Shown: positions 1-7,135, counted from the stretch's first letter. The stretch: DNA of 7,852 bases from Thermodesulfovibrionales bacterium (GCA_030018605.1 JASEHP010000067.1:1-7852); one strand, 5' to 3'. A program made the numbers and translations. The notes: generated from the sequence alone by a model not told the origin.

Positions 1-59
1 AGGTGCGCCCCTTTTTTACCCTATTTCATTTTCACACAAGAAAGTTTACACTACCTACT

Positions 60-2114
60 ATGCGTGTTCCTTTTGATTGGTTAAAAGAGTTTGTTGATAT
101 CAATAAAAGCCCTGAAGAAGTTGCGGATATTCTTACAATGGCCGGGCTTGAGGTGGAGGCAGTAGAAAAGCTGGATGGAGATTTCATATTTGAGGTTAAT
201 GTCACTCCGAACAGGCCTGACTGTCTCAGCATTATTGGCATTGCAAGAGAGATTGCCACAGCAATGAACCTGCCTCTTAAGCAGCATAAGTATGAGGTAA
301 AAGAAGAGGCTTCGGATAACGGTTTTAAGGTAGAAATCCTTGCTCCAGACTTATGCCATAGATATGCCGGAAGAGTAATAAAGGGAGTAAAGATTGCGCC
401 TTCTCCGGACTGGCTTAAAAACAAGATTACCAAATGCGGCATACGGACTATAAATAATATAGTGGATATAACAAACTATGTCCTCATGGAATCAGGACAC
501 CCGCTGCATGCCTTTGACCTTAATAAGATGAAAGGGAAATCAATAAAAGTGGCGCCTGCTGAAGATGACTGCAGTATTGTTACCCTTGACGGTGTAGAGA
601 GAAAATTGCCGCCTGATGCGCTTTTAATCTGGGATGCAAAAAATCCTGTAGCAATTGCGGGTCTTATGGGAGGCGCAGAAACAGAGGTTAGTGATTTTAC
701 TCATGATGTGTTTCTTGAGAGCGCATATTTTGAACCGGCATCGGTCAGGAGGACATCAAGGGCTTTGGGTCTTAAATCCGAATCGTCTTGCAGATTTGAA
801 AGAGGCACGGACATTGAGGCTTTGAGCAATGCGCTTGACAAGGCAGCATACTTAATCCAGCAGGTTGCCGGAGGAATAGTCTATAAAAAAGTTGATGCTT
901 ACCCAAAAAGGTATGTCCCCGTAACTGTGAATGTGAGATATGACAGAGTAAATAAGGTTCTGGGAACAGATATTCCTGACGAAGAAATGGCGGATATAAT
1001 AAAACGATTGGGCATTGCCGTGGATTTACACAAGGACTATTTTACGGTACCCCCCCCGGCATTCAGGCCTGACATTAAGATAGAGGCTGATATTATTGAG
1101 GAGATAGCAAGAGTTTACGGTTATCAGAAGATACGGGCAACAATTCCAAAGGCGGGCATTTCGGGAGGGAACCCGGACAGGGGGCACGCTTATGCCCTGA
1201 GGGTAAAAAATATTGTGAAAAAAGCAGGGTTCAGCGAGGCAATAAATTACAGCTTTATGGCTGAAACAGACCTTGATATTCTTCATATCACAGCGGAAGA
1301 CAGGAGGCGCAAGGCTGTTTCAATAAAAAACCCGTTGAAGAAGGAAAGTTCATTGCTGCGGACGACGTTAATCCCGTCTCTGCTTGAAAATTTCATATAT
1401 AATTTTTCAAGGGGCATAAGAGATATAAGAATTTTTGAGTTATCCAGAGTATTTGAGGATATAGGACGGCCGCTGCCTCTTGAAATTATGTGTCTTGGAG
1501 GAATCTATTACAAAGATAAAAAACCTTCTCTGTGGAAAGAAGAAGCGCGTGGTTTCTACATAGTCAAGGGGATGATTGAAGACTTGTTCGGTGACATGCA
1601 TATTAATGGGTATGCGTTTTCTCCTTCAAACGAGCCTTTTCTTCATCCCGGGCAATCATGCGAGATTCGCATCTCAGGCTCAAGCATCGGTTTGCTCGGA
1701 GTTGTTTCGCCTGTGGTGGTTGATAAGCTGGATATGAAAGTGCCGAAACCGGAAATAGTTGTATTTGAAATAGACCTTGACAGATTAATTTCTTTGATTC
1801 CTGCTTCTATGGAGTATTCGCCGGCACCAAAGTTCCCCTGCATTGAGCGGGATATAGCAATCATTGTGGACGATAAGCTCAGCGCGTCCGACATTGAAAA
1901 TCTTATAAGGGCTTATCCGTCCGAACTGATAGAGGATGTTTCAATCTTTGATTTCTATAAGGGTAGAAATATTCCTGATGAAAAGAAGAGCCTTGCATTT
2001 ACTGTAAGATACAGGTCAGACAGCAGAACACTTACGGAAGCGGAAGTGGAAGAAATGCATCTTAATATCGTTAAGTATATCACAGCAGAGACAGGCGGGA
2101 AGTTGAGAGTTTGA
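60..2114 (+). CDS. pheT: Phenylalanine--tRNA ligase beta subunit, short form lacking the EMAP-II-like tRNA-binding domain
   Basis: This is the beta chain of cytoplasmic phenylalanyl-tRNA synthetase, which works with PheS to attach Phe to tRNA-Phe. The ATG at 60 is chosen because it gives the family N-terminus MRVPFDWLKEFVD; an in-frame GTG at 3 would add 19 residues unlike the family. No good Shine-Dalgarno site precedes it. The product is 684 residues against roughly 800 for most bacterial PheT. Visible parts are the B1 start (1-38), then directly the B3/B4 core beginning FEVNVTPNRPDC (44-55) with HPLHAFD (147-153) and SSCRFERGTD (242-251). A B5 region follows (about 285-358, ending IEEIARVYGY), then the catalytic-like B6/B7 region (about 375-580) and a C-terminal FDX-ACB anticodon-binding domain (about 587-684). 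The B2 OB-fold normally between residues 39 and 44 is absent with the frame intact. pheS is not in the window; it may lie upstream or elsewhere. Assignment is very secure; the missing domain is read directly from the sequence. Confidence 0.96.
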   Translation: MRVPFDWLKEFVDINKSPEEVADILTMAGLEVEAVEKLDGDFIFEVNVTPNRPDCLSIIGIAREIATAMNLPLKQHKYEVKEEASDNGFKVEILAPDLCHRYAGRVIKGVKIAPSPDWLKNKITKCGIRTINNIVDITNYVLMESGHPLHAFDLNKMKGKSIKVAPAEDDCSIVTLDGVERKLPPDALLIWDAKNPVAIAGLMGGAETEVSDFTHDVFLESAYFEPASVRRTSRALGLKSESSCRFERGTDIEALSNALDKAAYLIQQVAGGIVYKKVDAYPKRYVPVTVNVRYDRVNKVLGTDIPDEEMADIIKRLGIAVDLHKDYFTVPPPAFRPDIKIEADIIEEIARVYGYQKIRATIPKAGISGGNPDRGHAYALRVKNIVKKAGFSEAINYSFMAETDLDILHITAEDRRRKAVSIKNPLKKESSLLRTTLIPSLLENFIYNFSRGIRDIRIFELSRVFEDIGRPLPLEIMCLGGIYYKDKKPSLWKEEARGFYIVKGMIEDLFGDMHINGYAFSPSNEPFLHPGQSCEIRISGSSIGLLGVVSPVVVDKLDMKVPKPEIVVFEIDLDRLISLIPASMEYSPAPKFPCIERDIAIIVDDKLSASDIENLIRAYPSELIEDVSIFDFYKGRNIPDEKKSLAFTVRYRSDSRTLTEAEVEEMHLNIVKYITAETGGKLRV

Positions 2115-2118
2115 GGGG
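2113..2118 (+). promoter_or_regulatory. Shine-Dalgarno site of the peptidase C26 gene, overlapping the pheT stop codon
   Basis: GAGGGG begins on the second base of the pheT TGA stop and lies 3 nt (5 nt from GAGG) before the TTG at 2122. It supports that TTG as the start and suggests ribosomes finishing pheT re-initiate here. Confidence 0.7.
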
Positions 2119-2121
2119 CTG

Positions 2122-2781
2122 TTGAGACCGATTATAGGTATAACAGCAGACATAGAGGACAACCGCTTAAAACTCAACAGGGATTATGCAGAGGCGGTTG
2201 AGAATGCAGGCGCCTGTCCCATATTGCTGGCGCCTTTCCGTAATGCCGCGGATATTGCTTTAAGGATTGACGGAATTCTTGTCTCAGGAGGAAGCGACCT
2301 CCATCCTTCCTATTACAACGAAGATGTAAATTATGAAATAAAAATTGTTGAAGGGGACAGAAGCGACTTTGAATTTGCGATAATTCATGAGATAATAAAG
2401 TTGAGGAAACCGGTGCTCGGCATATGTTATGGGATGCAGCTTATCAATGTTGCTTTTGGAGGAAGCCTCTATCAGGATATCAGGCATCAGGTTCCGGCGG
2501 CAATAGAGCACAGAGAGGGGTATCATACAATTAAAGTAGGTGATAACAAACTTATAGATAAAGGTGAGTTTAAGGTGAACAGTTTTCATCATCAGGCGGT
2601 AAGGGTTATTGGACAGAGATTGAATGCAATTGCTTTTTCAGCCGACGGCATCATAGAGGCGGTATGCAGCGAGGATTATCCGTTTCTTCTTGGAGTGCAG
2701 TGGCATCCTGAGCGGATGCAGGACCGCCTTTCAGAAAAAATTTTCAGGGTTTTTGCGGAGGCTGCAATTGAGGGTAAATAG
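2122..2781 (+). CDS. Class I glutamine amidotransferase-like gamma-glutamyl hydrolase (peptidase C26, PuuD-like)
   Basis: This predicted cytoplasmic hydrolase belongs to the peptidase C26 family, whose PuuD member cleaves gamma-glutamyl-GABA. The 219-residue product starts MRPIIGITAD and has DGILVSGGSDLHP (50-62), the nucleophile elbow GICYGMQ (100-106, Cys102), FHHQAV (155-160) and GVQWHPE (191-197). His195 and Glu197 complete the Cys-His-Glu triad, so the enzyme looks intact. It is slightly shorter than PuuD (about 254 residues). The TTG start is supported by the site at 2113-2118 and by the family N-terminus; there are only 7 nt between it and the pheT stop. The real substrate is unknown: no putrescine-pathway gene is in the window, so naming it puuD would go beyond the evidence. 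Its place between pheT and a membrane protein gives no clear substrate clue. Confidence 0.9.
   Translation: MRPIIGITADIEDNRLKLNRDYAEAVENAGACPILLAPFRNAADIALRIDGILVSGGSDLHPSYYNEDVNYEIKIVEGDRSDFEFAIIHEIIKLRKPVLGICYGMQLINVAFGGSLYQDIRHQVPAAIEHREGYHTIKVGDNKLIDKGEFKVNSFHHQAVRVIGQRLNAIAFSADGIIEAVCSEDYPFLLGVQWHPERMQDRLSEKIFRVFAEAAIEGK
2757..2761 (+). promoter_or_regulatory. Shine-Dalgarno site setting the TTG start of the AI-2E family gene
   Basis: GGAGG lies inside the end of the peptidase C26 gene, 6 nt before the TTG at 2768. It decides that start over an ATG at 2690, which would add 26 residues that merely read the upstream gene in another frame. Confidence 0.75.
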
Positions 2782-3841
2782 GTTTTATGTTGTAACTTCT
2801 ATATTCATACTGCTTGTGCTTGGTTATCTGTCATACCAGATACTCAAGCCGTTTTTTAACGCTATCGCATGGGCAATAGTTTTTACCATAGTCTTTTATC
2901 CTGTATATACGTTTATATTGAGGTACGGCAAATCCAGATTTTTTACGTCGTTTATAACAACAGCCTTAATTCTCATCGTGATTGTTGCGCCTTTTATCTA
3001 TCTCTCTTTTATTCTTCTGGAAGAATTAAAGGAAGTAGCTGAAAAGATTGATAAGGAAGCTGTTGACTCCATTAAGAATGTCCTTGCCTCTCCCCCTGTT
3101 GTGCGTGTGACCGAAAAGATACAATCCTATTTCGGCATTGAGGGTTTAGAGATAAGCGGTGTTGTCTTTGAGGGACTTAAGAAATTCGGCAAGGGACTGG
3201 TGGATAATCTTTCCGTCTGGGCAGCGAATATCAGCAGAACAATCATAGATTTTATATTTATGGGATTTGCGGTATTTTTTCTCCTGAGGGACGGCCCTGA
3301 CATTTTGCGGAAGATAGGAAATTATATTCCTTTTTCTGAAAATCAAAAAGACAGGCTCAGATTTCAGGTGAAAGATATGGTTGTATCAACGGTCTACGGC
3401 GGAGTTGTGGTCGCAATTGTTCAGGGTGCGCTTGGAGGAACAGCCTTTTTTGCGCTTGGCATTAATGCGCCTGTTTTATGGGGAACTGCAATGGCAGTAA
3501 TGTCATTTCTTCCCCTGTTCGGTACATTTTCAATATGGGGCCCTGCAGTAATATATCTGCTTATCAAAGGCAGTTATATGAAGGGGATAGTTCTTTTACT
3601 TTTTGGCTCACTGGTTATAGGCATAGTGGATAATGTTCTAAAGCCTGTTATAATAAGCGGAAGGACAAAGATGCCGACGCTGCTGATATTTTTCAGTGTG
3701 ATAGGCGGGATAAACTTTTTCGGTTTTATCGGGTTTGTAATCGGGCCGCTGGTTCTGGCGCTTTTCATATCAGTATTTGAAATATTCAGAGGTACAGAAG
3801 TCGGTTTCGACTCGCAACGAGAAGGAGGGACAAATGCTTAA
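2768..3841 (+). CDS. AI-2E family (PerM/UPF0118) multipass membrane protein
   Basis: This 357-residue inner-membrane protein belongs to the AI-2E/PerM family, whose members usually have about 340-380 residues. Family members have been proposed as AI-2 exporters or as sodium/proton antiporters, and the substrate of this one cannot be read from sequence. Hydrophobic segments lie at about 8-24, 30-50, 62-84, 154-174, 205-230, 236-266, 270-290 and 303-338. A polar, helical region (about 85-150) sits between the third and fourth segments. The C-terminal half has the family signature: LPLFGTFSIWGPA (248-260), then DNVLKPVIISGRTKMP (288-303) and the glycine-rich FFSVIGGINFFGFIGF run (308-323) leading into IGPLVLAL. 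The start is TTG, giving MRVNRFYVV, and the first 14 nt overlap the peptidase gene. The last 8 nt overlap the next gene, so all three are probably translated together. Confidence 0.92.
   Translation: MRVNRFYVVTSIFILLVLGYLSYQILKPFFNAIAWAIVFTIVFYPVYTFILRYGKSRFFTSFITTALILIVIVAPFIYLSFILLEELKEVAEKIDKEAVDSIKNVLASPPVVRVTEKIQSYFGIEGLEISGVVFEGLKKFGKGLVDNLSVWAANISRTIIDFIFMGFAVFFLLRDGPDILRKIGNYIPFSENQKDRLRFQVKDMVVSTVYGGVVVAIVQGALGGTAFFALGINAPVLWGTAMAVMSFLPLFGTFSIWGPAVIYLLIKGSYMKGIVLLLFGSLVIGIVDNVLKPVIISGRTKMPTLLIFFSVIGGINFFGFIGFVIGPLVLALFISVFEIFRGTEVGFDSQREGGTNA
3822..3828 (+). promoter_or_regulatory. Strong Shine-Dalgarno site of the eRF1-like gene
   Basis: AAGGAGG is a near-perfect anti-16S match, 5 nt before the ATG at 3834, and lies within the AI-2E coding end. 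It fixes the start at 3834 rather than an in-frame ATG at 3777, whose extra 19 residues are the neighbouring gene in another frame. It is the strongest site seen in the window. Confidence 0.85.
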
Positions 3842-4949
3842 TCAGGAAGAACTAAAAGAGATTGCAACACTTCAGGCGGATGGCAGCTATTTTGTAAGCC
3901 TCTATCTTAATGTAAGCCCTGGCACAAAGGGAGATTATGTTATACATCTAAAAAATATGCTTAAAAAATTTTCGGAAGAGGAAGACAGAACAATATTTAA
4001 AAAAATTAAAAATGATATTGAAAAGCTTGAGGCGTTTGTCACCAGCAATAAGAGGGAATTCAAAAAAGGATTGGCCATTATCACTTCTTCTGAAAAGTCA
4101 TTCTGGAAGGAATATCACCTTGCTGTCCCTGTAAAAAACGCAATAATAGCGGATAAGACTCCTTATATACAGCCCCTGCTTGATATACTTGATAATTATA
4201 AACAGTATGCAGTGCTCCTCGTTGATAAGGAATCTGCGCGTTTGTTCCTCGTGCATCTTGGCGAGATAGAGGAATACGGCGAGATTCATACTCAGGATGT
4301 GCCGGGAAAACATAAAAGAGGAGGATGGTTTTCTCTGTCAGGACACAGATTTGAACGGCATATAGATTATCATGTAAGCCTGCATATAAAAGACGTTATA
4401 AAAAAACTGGAGTCATTTCTGGCAGCTGAACGGATAGAAAGGATAATAACAGGCGGCTCCGACGACGCCGTTGCAAAGGTAAGGGAGATGCTTCCAAGGG
4501 TAGTCAGCGAAAAGATTGTGGGCGCTTTTCATGCCGAGATGTTTGCGAATGTCAATGATGTATTTGAAAAAGTCAAACCTGTGATAAGCGAGTCTGAGAA
4601 CATGGCGGAGAAAGCGATTGTTTCTGATTTGCTGACAGCAGCCGGTAAAGGGCAGAATGCAGTAATAGGCATAGAGGATGTTCTGAATGCGCTTCAGGAA
4701 GGAAGAATAATGAAGCTCGTATTACTGAAGAATTTTAAAGATGAAGGCTACGAATGCCGGAACTGCAGGAATCTTTCAAAGCAAAAGGTTTCTGTCTGCC
4801 CTTATTGTAAGGGAGGGATGGAGGAAGTCAATTATCTTGTTGACCTTGCAGCGCAGAGAGCAGTGGAACAAGGTTCGGTGATAGAAGTGATAGCAGAGAA
4901 TAAAGAGTTGTCAGATGCAGGCGGAATAGGAGCATTCCTGAGATTTTAA
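3834..4949 (+). CDS. Bacterial eRF1/Vms1-like protein (baeRF superfamily) with a GGW in place of GGQ
   Basis: This 371-residue cytoplasmic protein resembles archaeal/eukaryotic class I release factors and the Vms1/ANKZF1 peptidyl-tRNA hydrolases. Residues 1-120 form a divergent N-terminal region. Residues 124-206 resemble eRF1 domain 2: YAVLLVDKESARLFLV, then VPGKHKRGGW (156-165) and RFERH (172-176). Archaeal aRF1 has VPGKHRAGGQSARRFERL at the same place. Residues 207-371 resemble the L7Ae-like domain 3: TGGSDDAV aligns with the family's GGPGPTK-type turn. A zinc ribbon follows, with Cys308, Cys311, Cys322 and Cys325 as CxxC pairs, and the aRF1-like tail ends GGIGAFLRF. The catalytic-type Gln is Trp165 and the loop is three residues longer than in aRF1. 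A role in ribosome rescue or peptidyl-tRNA handling is inferred; activity is uncertain because the Gln is missing. It is the last gene of the pheT cluster. Confidence 0.82.
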   Translation: MLNQEELKEIATLQADGSYFVSLYLNVSPGTKGDYVIHLKNMLKKFSEEEDRTIFKKIKNDIEKLEAFVTSNKREFKKGLAIITSSEKSFWKEYHLAVPVKNAIIADKTPYIQPLLDILDNYKQYAVLLVDKESARLFLVHLGEIEEYGEIHTQDVPGKHKRGGWFSLSGHRFERHIDYHVSLHIKDVIKKLESFLAAERIERIITGGSDDAVAKVREMLPRVVSEKIVGAFHAEMFANVNDVFEKVKPVISESENMAEKAIVSDLLTAAGKGQNAVIGIEDVLNALQEGRIMKLVLLKNFKDEGYECRNCRNLSKQKVSVCPYCKGGMEEVNYLVDLAAQRAVEQGSVIEVIAENKELSDAGGIGAFLRF

Positions 4950-5038
4950 AGCACACCCCCCAGTTAAAAACAATAGCTTGGCAAGGCAAAGCTTAACAAC
5001 GGCATATACATACAATCAATAAAAATCCATAGACAGGT

Positions 5039-5044
5039 AAGAGG
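5039..5044 (+). promoter_or_regulatory. Shine-Dalgarno site for the TTG start of the MoeA-PBP gene
   Basis: AAGAGG is followed by a 5-nt spacer and TTG at 5050. It supports the TTG, which yields MKREIYLETTPLNEA, the usual MoeA-type beginning. The 100-nt spacer upstream (4950-5049) shows only a C-run and a weak 5-bp dyad around 4976-4994. Confidence 0.65.
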
Positions 5045-5049
5045 TTAAT

Positions 5050-7044
5050 TTGAAGCGTGAGATTTATCTTGAGACAACACCGCTGAATGAGGCAATAGAG
5101 CAATGGCTCAGAAGGCTTGAATCACAGGGTTTTCTTAAAACTTTTCCTGGAGAAAAAGTCATGGTCCCGGAATCCCTCGGAAGAATAACAGCAGAACCTG
5201 TTGCGGCAAGGCTCTCGTCTCCTTCCTATCATTCTTCAGCAATGGATGGATATGCTGTAAACTATCAGGAAACCTTTGGCGCGTCCGAGACATCACCCAA
5301 AAAACTTAAGCTCGGTGAGCAGGCAGTTTATGTTGACACCGGCGATCCTATGCCGGATGGTTTTAATGCGGTGATAATGATAGAGGAAGTTAATTTAATC
5401 AAGGGGTCAAGTGGTCTCGCCTCAGGCGAGTCGCCGAGGAGACAAGGGGTCAAGGGGCAAGAAGAAATTAAATACATTGAAATCGTTGAGCCTGCAACTC
5501 CGTGGCAGAATGTACGAGTGATTGGTGAGGATATTGTTGCCACAGAGATTATACTTCCTGAAAATCACAGAATAATGCCTGTTGATATAGGCGCAATGCT
5601 TGCAGGGGGATATGTTGATATCAATGTCAGAAGAAAACCTAAGGTGGTGATTATCCCGACAGGCACCGAAATCGTAGATCCCGGGACCAATTTAAAAAAG
5701 GGAGACATCATTGAATACAACTCAAGGGTGCTCGGCAGTCTTGTTTCTGAATGGGGAGGAGAGGCGGTTAGGTTCAGAATTGTCCCTGACAATCTTGATG
5801 AATTAAAGGATGCAATTTTAGAGGCGCATAATGCTGGAGACATGGTTATTATTAATGCAGGCGCATCTTCAGGCTCGGAGGATTTTACATCAAAGGCAAT
5901 AAACGAAACCGGCGAAATAATATTTCATGGTGTAAGCATAAAGCCCGGCAAGCCTGTGATGGCAGGGATTGTTAGGGATAAGCCTGTGCTCGGCATTCCG
6001 GGATATCCCGTGTCGGCATTCATAACGTTTAATCTTTTTGCAAAGCCTGTGATTTACAGATGGCAGGGGATAGAAATGGACCCTCCTGAGATTTTGCAGG
6101 CAGTCCTTTCAAGACAGGCTGCCTCTATCCTTGGGCAGGAAGAATTTTTAAGGGTCAAGATAGGGAAGGTTGAAGATAAATTCATTGCAACTCCTGTTTC
6201 TCGCGGGGCAGGAGTGCTGATGTCGCTTGTGCGCGCGGATGGTTTTGTAAGAATACCTGCTATGTCTGAGGGAATAGGCGCAGGTTCTGCGGTGAATGTA
6301 GAACTGCTCAGAACAAAAAATGAAATAGAAAATACAATAGTATGCATCGGAAGCCATGATAATGCGCTTGATCTTCTTGCAAATTCACTGAAAAAGAAAT
6401 ATCCCAGACTCTCTCTTTCGTCAGCCCATGTCGGTTCAATGGGCGGATTAATGGCTTTAAAAAAGAGAGAGGCGCATATTGCAGGAACACATCTGCTTGA
6501 CGAAGAAACGGGAGAGTATAATGTTTCCTCTATTAAGAGGCTTCTTCCTGATAGAAAGATTGTTCTCGTAAATCTCGTTTACAGGGAGCAGGGGCTTCTT
6601 GTGCCCAAAGGCAATCCGAAAAATGTAAAAGGGTTTGAAGACCTGACAAGGGAGGATGTTGTTTTTATCAACCGGCAGACAGGCGCCGGAACAAGGCTGC
6701 TGACTGACAAACACCTGCGGGAATTCAGAATAAAACCTGAAGATGTGAAAGGATATGAAAGAGAGGAATACACTCATATGGGCGTTGCATCAGCGGTGCT
6801 TACAGGCATTGCAGACACCGGGCTTGCAATCCTTGCCTCTGCAAATGCGCTCGGGCTTGATTTTGTTCCAGTCGCAAAGGAACGGTATGACCTTGCGATT
6901 CCAATTGAGTTTTATGATACGGATATGATAAAAGCTCTATTAAGCATCATCAGGGAAGATAATGAATTCAGGAATATGGTTGTAGATCTCGGAGGTTACG
7001 ACATAAGCGACATGGGTAAGGTTATGTATGATAGTGGCGTATAG
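5050..7044 (+). CDS. MoeA molybdopterin molybdotransferase fused to a periplasmic-binding-protein-like domain
   Basis: The first 420 or so residues are MoeA, which inserts molybdate into adenylylated molybdopterin in the cytoplasm. Signatures are SSAMDGYAV (62-70), DTGDPMPDG (96-104), VRVIGEDIV (155-163), PTGTE (203-207), GASSGSEDFT (271-280), SIKPGKPV (296-303), GIPGYPVSAF (315-324) and a MoeA C-terminal domain (about 346-420). GASSGSEDFT stands where many MoeA proteins read GGxSxGxxD. Residues 428-650 form a PBP-like domain of the type common in two-part MoeA proteins, with GTHLLDEETGEYN (479-491), LVPKGNPKNVKG (517-528), NRQTGAGTRLL (541-551) and THMGVASAVLTGIADTGLAI (575-594). No signal peptide is seen, so this half probably binds its ligand in the cytoplasm; molybdate or tungstate is a guess. 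Residues about 116-139 are an extra low-similarity segment encoded by a small repeat (5400-5460). No other molybdenum-cofactor genes are in the window. At 664 residues it is full length for the fusion. Confidence 0.94.
   Translation: MKREIYLETTPLNEAIEQWLRRLESQGFLKTFPGEKVMVPESLGRITAEPVAARLSSPSYHSSAMDGYAVNYQETFGASETSPKKLKLGEQAVYVDTGDPMPDGFNAVIMIEEVNLIKGSSGLASGESPRRQGVKGQEEIKYIEIVEPATPWQNVRVIGEDIVATEIILPENHRIMPVDIGAMLAGGYVDINVRRKPKVVIIPTGTEIVDPGTNLKKGDIIEYNSRVLGSLVSEWGGEAVRFRIVPDNLDELKDAILEAHNAGDMVIINAGASSGSEDFTSKAINETGEIIFHGVSIKPGKPVMAGIVRDKPVLGIPGYPVSAFITFNLFAKPVIYRWQGIEMDPPEILQAVLSRQAASILGQEEFLRVKIGKVEDKFIATPVSRGAGVLMSLVRADGFVRIPAMSEGIGAGSAVNVELLRTKNEIENTIVCIGSHDNALDLLANSLKKKYPRLSLSSAHVGSMGGLMALKKREAHIAGTHLLDEETGEYNVSSIKRLLPDRKIVLVNLVYREQGLLVPKGNPKNVKGFEDLTREDVVFINRQTGAGTRLLTDKHLREFRIKPEDVKGYEREEYTHMGVASAVLTGIADTGLAILASANALGLDFVPVAKERYDLAIPIEFYDTDMIKALLSIIREDNEFRNMVVDLGGYDISDMGKVMYDSGV
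5400..5454 (+). repeat. In-frame palindromic repeat insert within the MoeA-PBP gene
   Basis: Two identical 12-bp direct repeats, CAAGGGGTCAAG, lie at 5400-5411 and 5443-5454. Between them is a perfect hairpin, CTCGCC-TCA-GGCGAG (5416-5430), and an outer pairing GTCTC (5414-5418) with GAGAC (5439-5443). GGCGA-G-TCGCC (5425-5435) forms a further overlapping dyad. The stretch encodes part of a polar insert (about residues 117-139) between MoeA segments IMIEEV and IEIVEPA, which are usually closer together. The reading frame stays open. It resembles the palindromic elements known to sit inside coding genes of some bacteria; its family is not recognised. Confidence 0.6.
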
Positions 7045-7045
7045 C

Positions 7046-7062
7046 GGATGTGAAAATTACCT
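7046..7062 (+). repeat. Left copy of a 17-bp direct repeat flanking the DUF433/DUF5615 module
   Basis: GGATGTGAAAATTACCT begins just after the moeA stop codon. It matches 7797-7813 (GGATGTGAATTTTACCT) at 15 of 17 positions in the same orientation. It is directly followed by TGACCCC, so CTTGACCCC (7061-7069) is shared in reverse with the direct repeats inside moeA. Confidence 0.5.
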
Positions 7063-7091
7063 TGACCCCGTTAGACAATAAGCCCTATCAT
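7062..7091 (+). promoter_or_regulatory. Possible sigma-70-type promoter and dyad upstream of the DUF433/DUF5615 pair
   Basis: TTGACC (7062-7067) and TATCAT (7086-7091) are separated by 18 nt, which is reasonable -35/-10 geometry. The -10 overlaps a dyad, TATCA-TT-TGATA (7086-7097), that could be an operator for autoregulation by the antitoxin-like protein. The promoter and the operator are both inferred from spacing and symmetry only. Confidence 0.3.
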
Positions 7092-7126
7092 TTGATAATG
7101 TATAACTATTACAAATGGATGGATAC

Positions 7127-7135
7127 GGAAGGGGG
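7127..7135 (+). promoter_or_regulatory. Purine-rich ribosome binding site deciding the DUF433 start
   Basis: GGAAGGGGG ends 6 nt before the ATG at 7142. An in-frame ATG at 7115 would add 9 residues but has no comparable site, so 7142 is preferred. Confidence 0.65.

Noticed and set aside
3..59. GTG at position 3 as an earlier pheT start, or the tail of pheS
   Set aside because: The 19 added residues do not resemble PheT, and none of the three frames resembles a PheS C-terminus.
1050..1057. Run of eight C residues in pheT, a possible frameshift site
   Set aside because: The protein aligns with the PheT family on both sides (FTVPPPAFRPDIKIEADIIEEIARVYGY region, residues 328-355) without a frame change, so no frameshift is present.
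1026..1286. Minus-strand open frames across the pheT, moeA and other coding regions
   Set aside because: They lie opposite well-recognised genes, lack ribosome binding sites and have no recognisable domains; they are shadow frames.
2690..2767. Longer N-terminus for the AI-2E protein from the ATG at 2690
   Set aside because: The extra residues are out-of-frame reading of the peptidase C26 gene end, and a good ribosome binding site points to TTG at 2768.
4976..4994. Short dyad AGCTT/AAGCT after the eRF1-like gene as a terminator
   Set aside because: The stem is only 5 bp with a 9-nt loop and there is no T-run after it.
4978..5016. Promoter for the MoeA-PBP gene (TTGGCA with TATACA or TACAAT)
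   Set aside because: Spacing is 21 nt or more, outside the usual range, and no better pair was found, so it is not listed as a feature.
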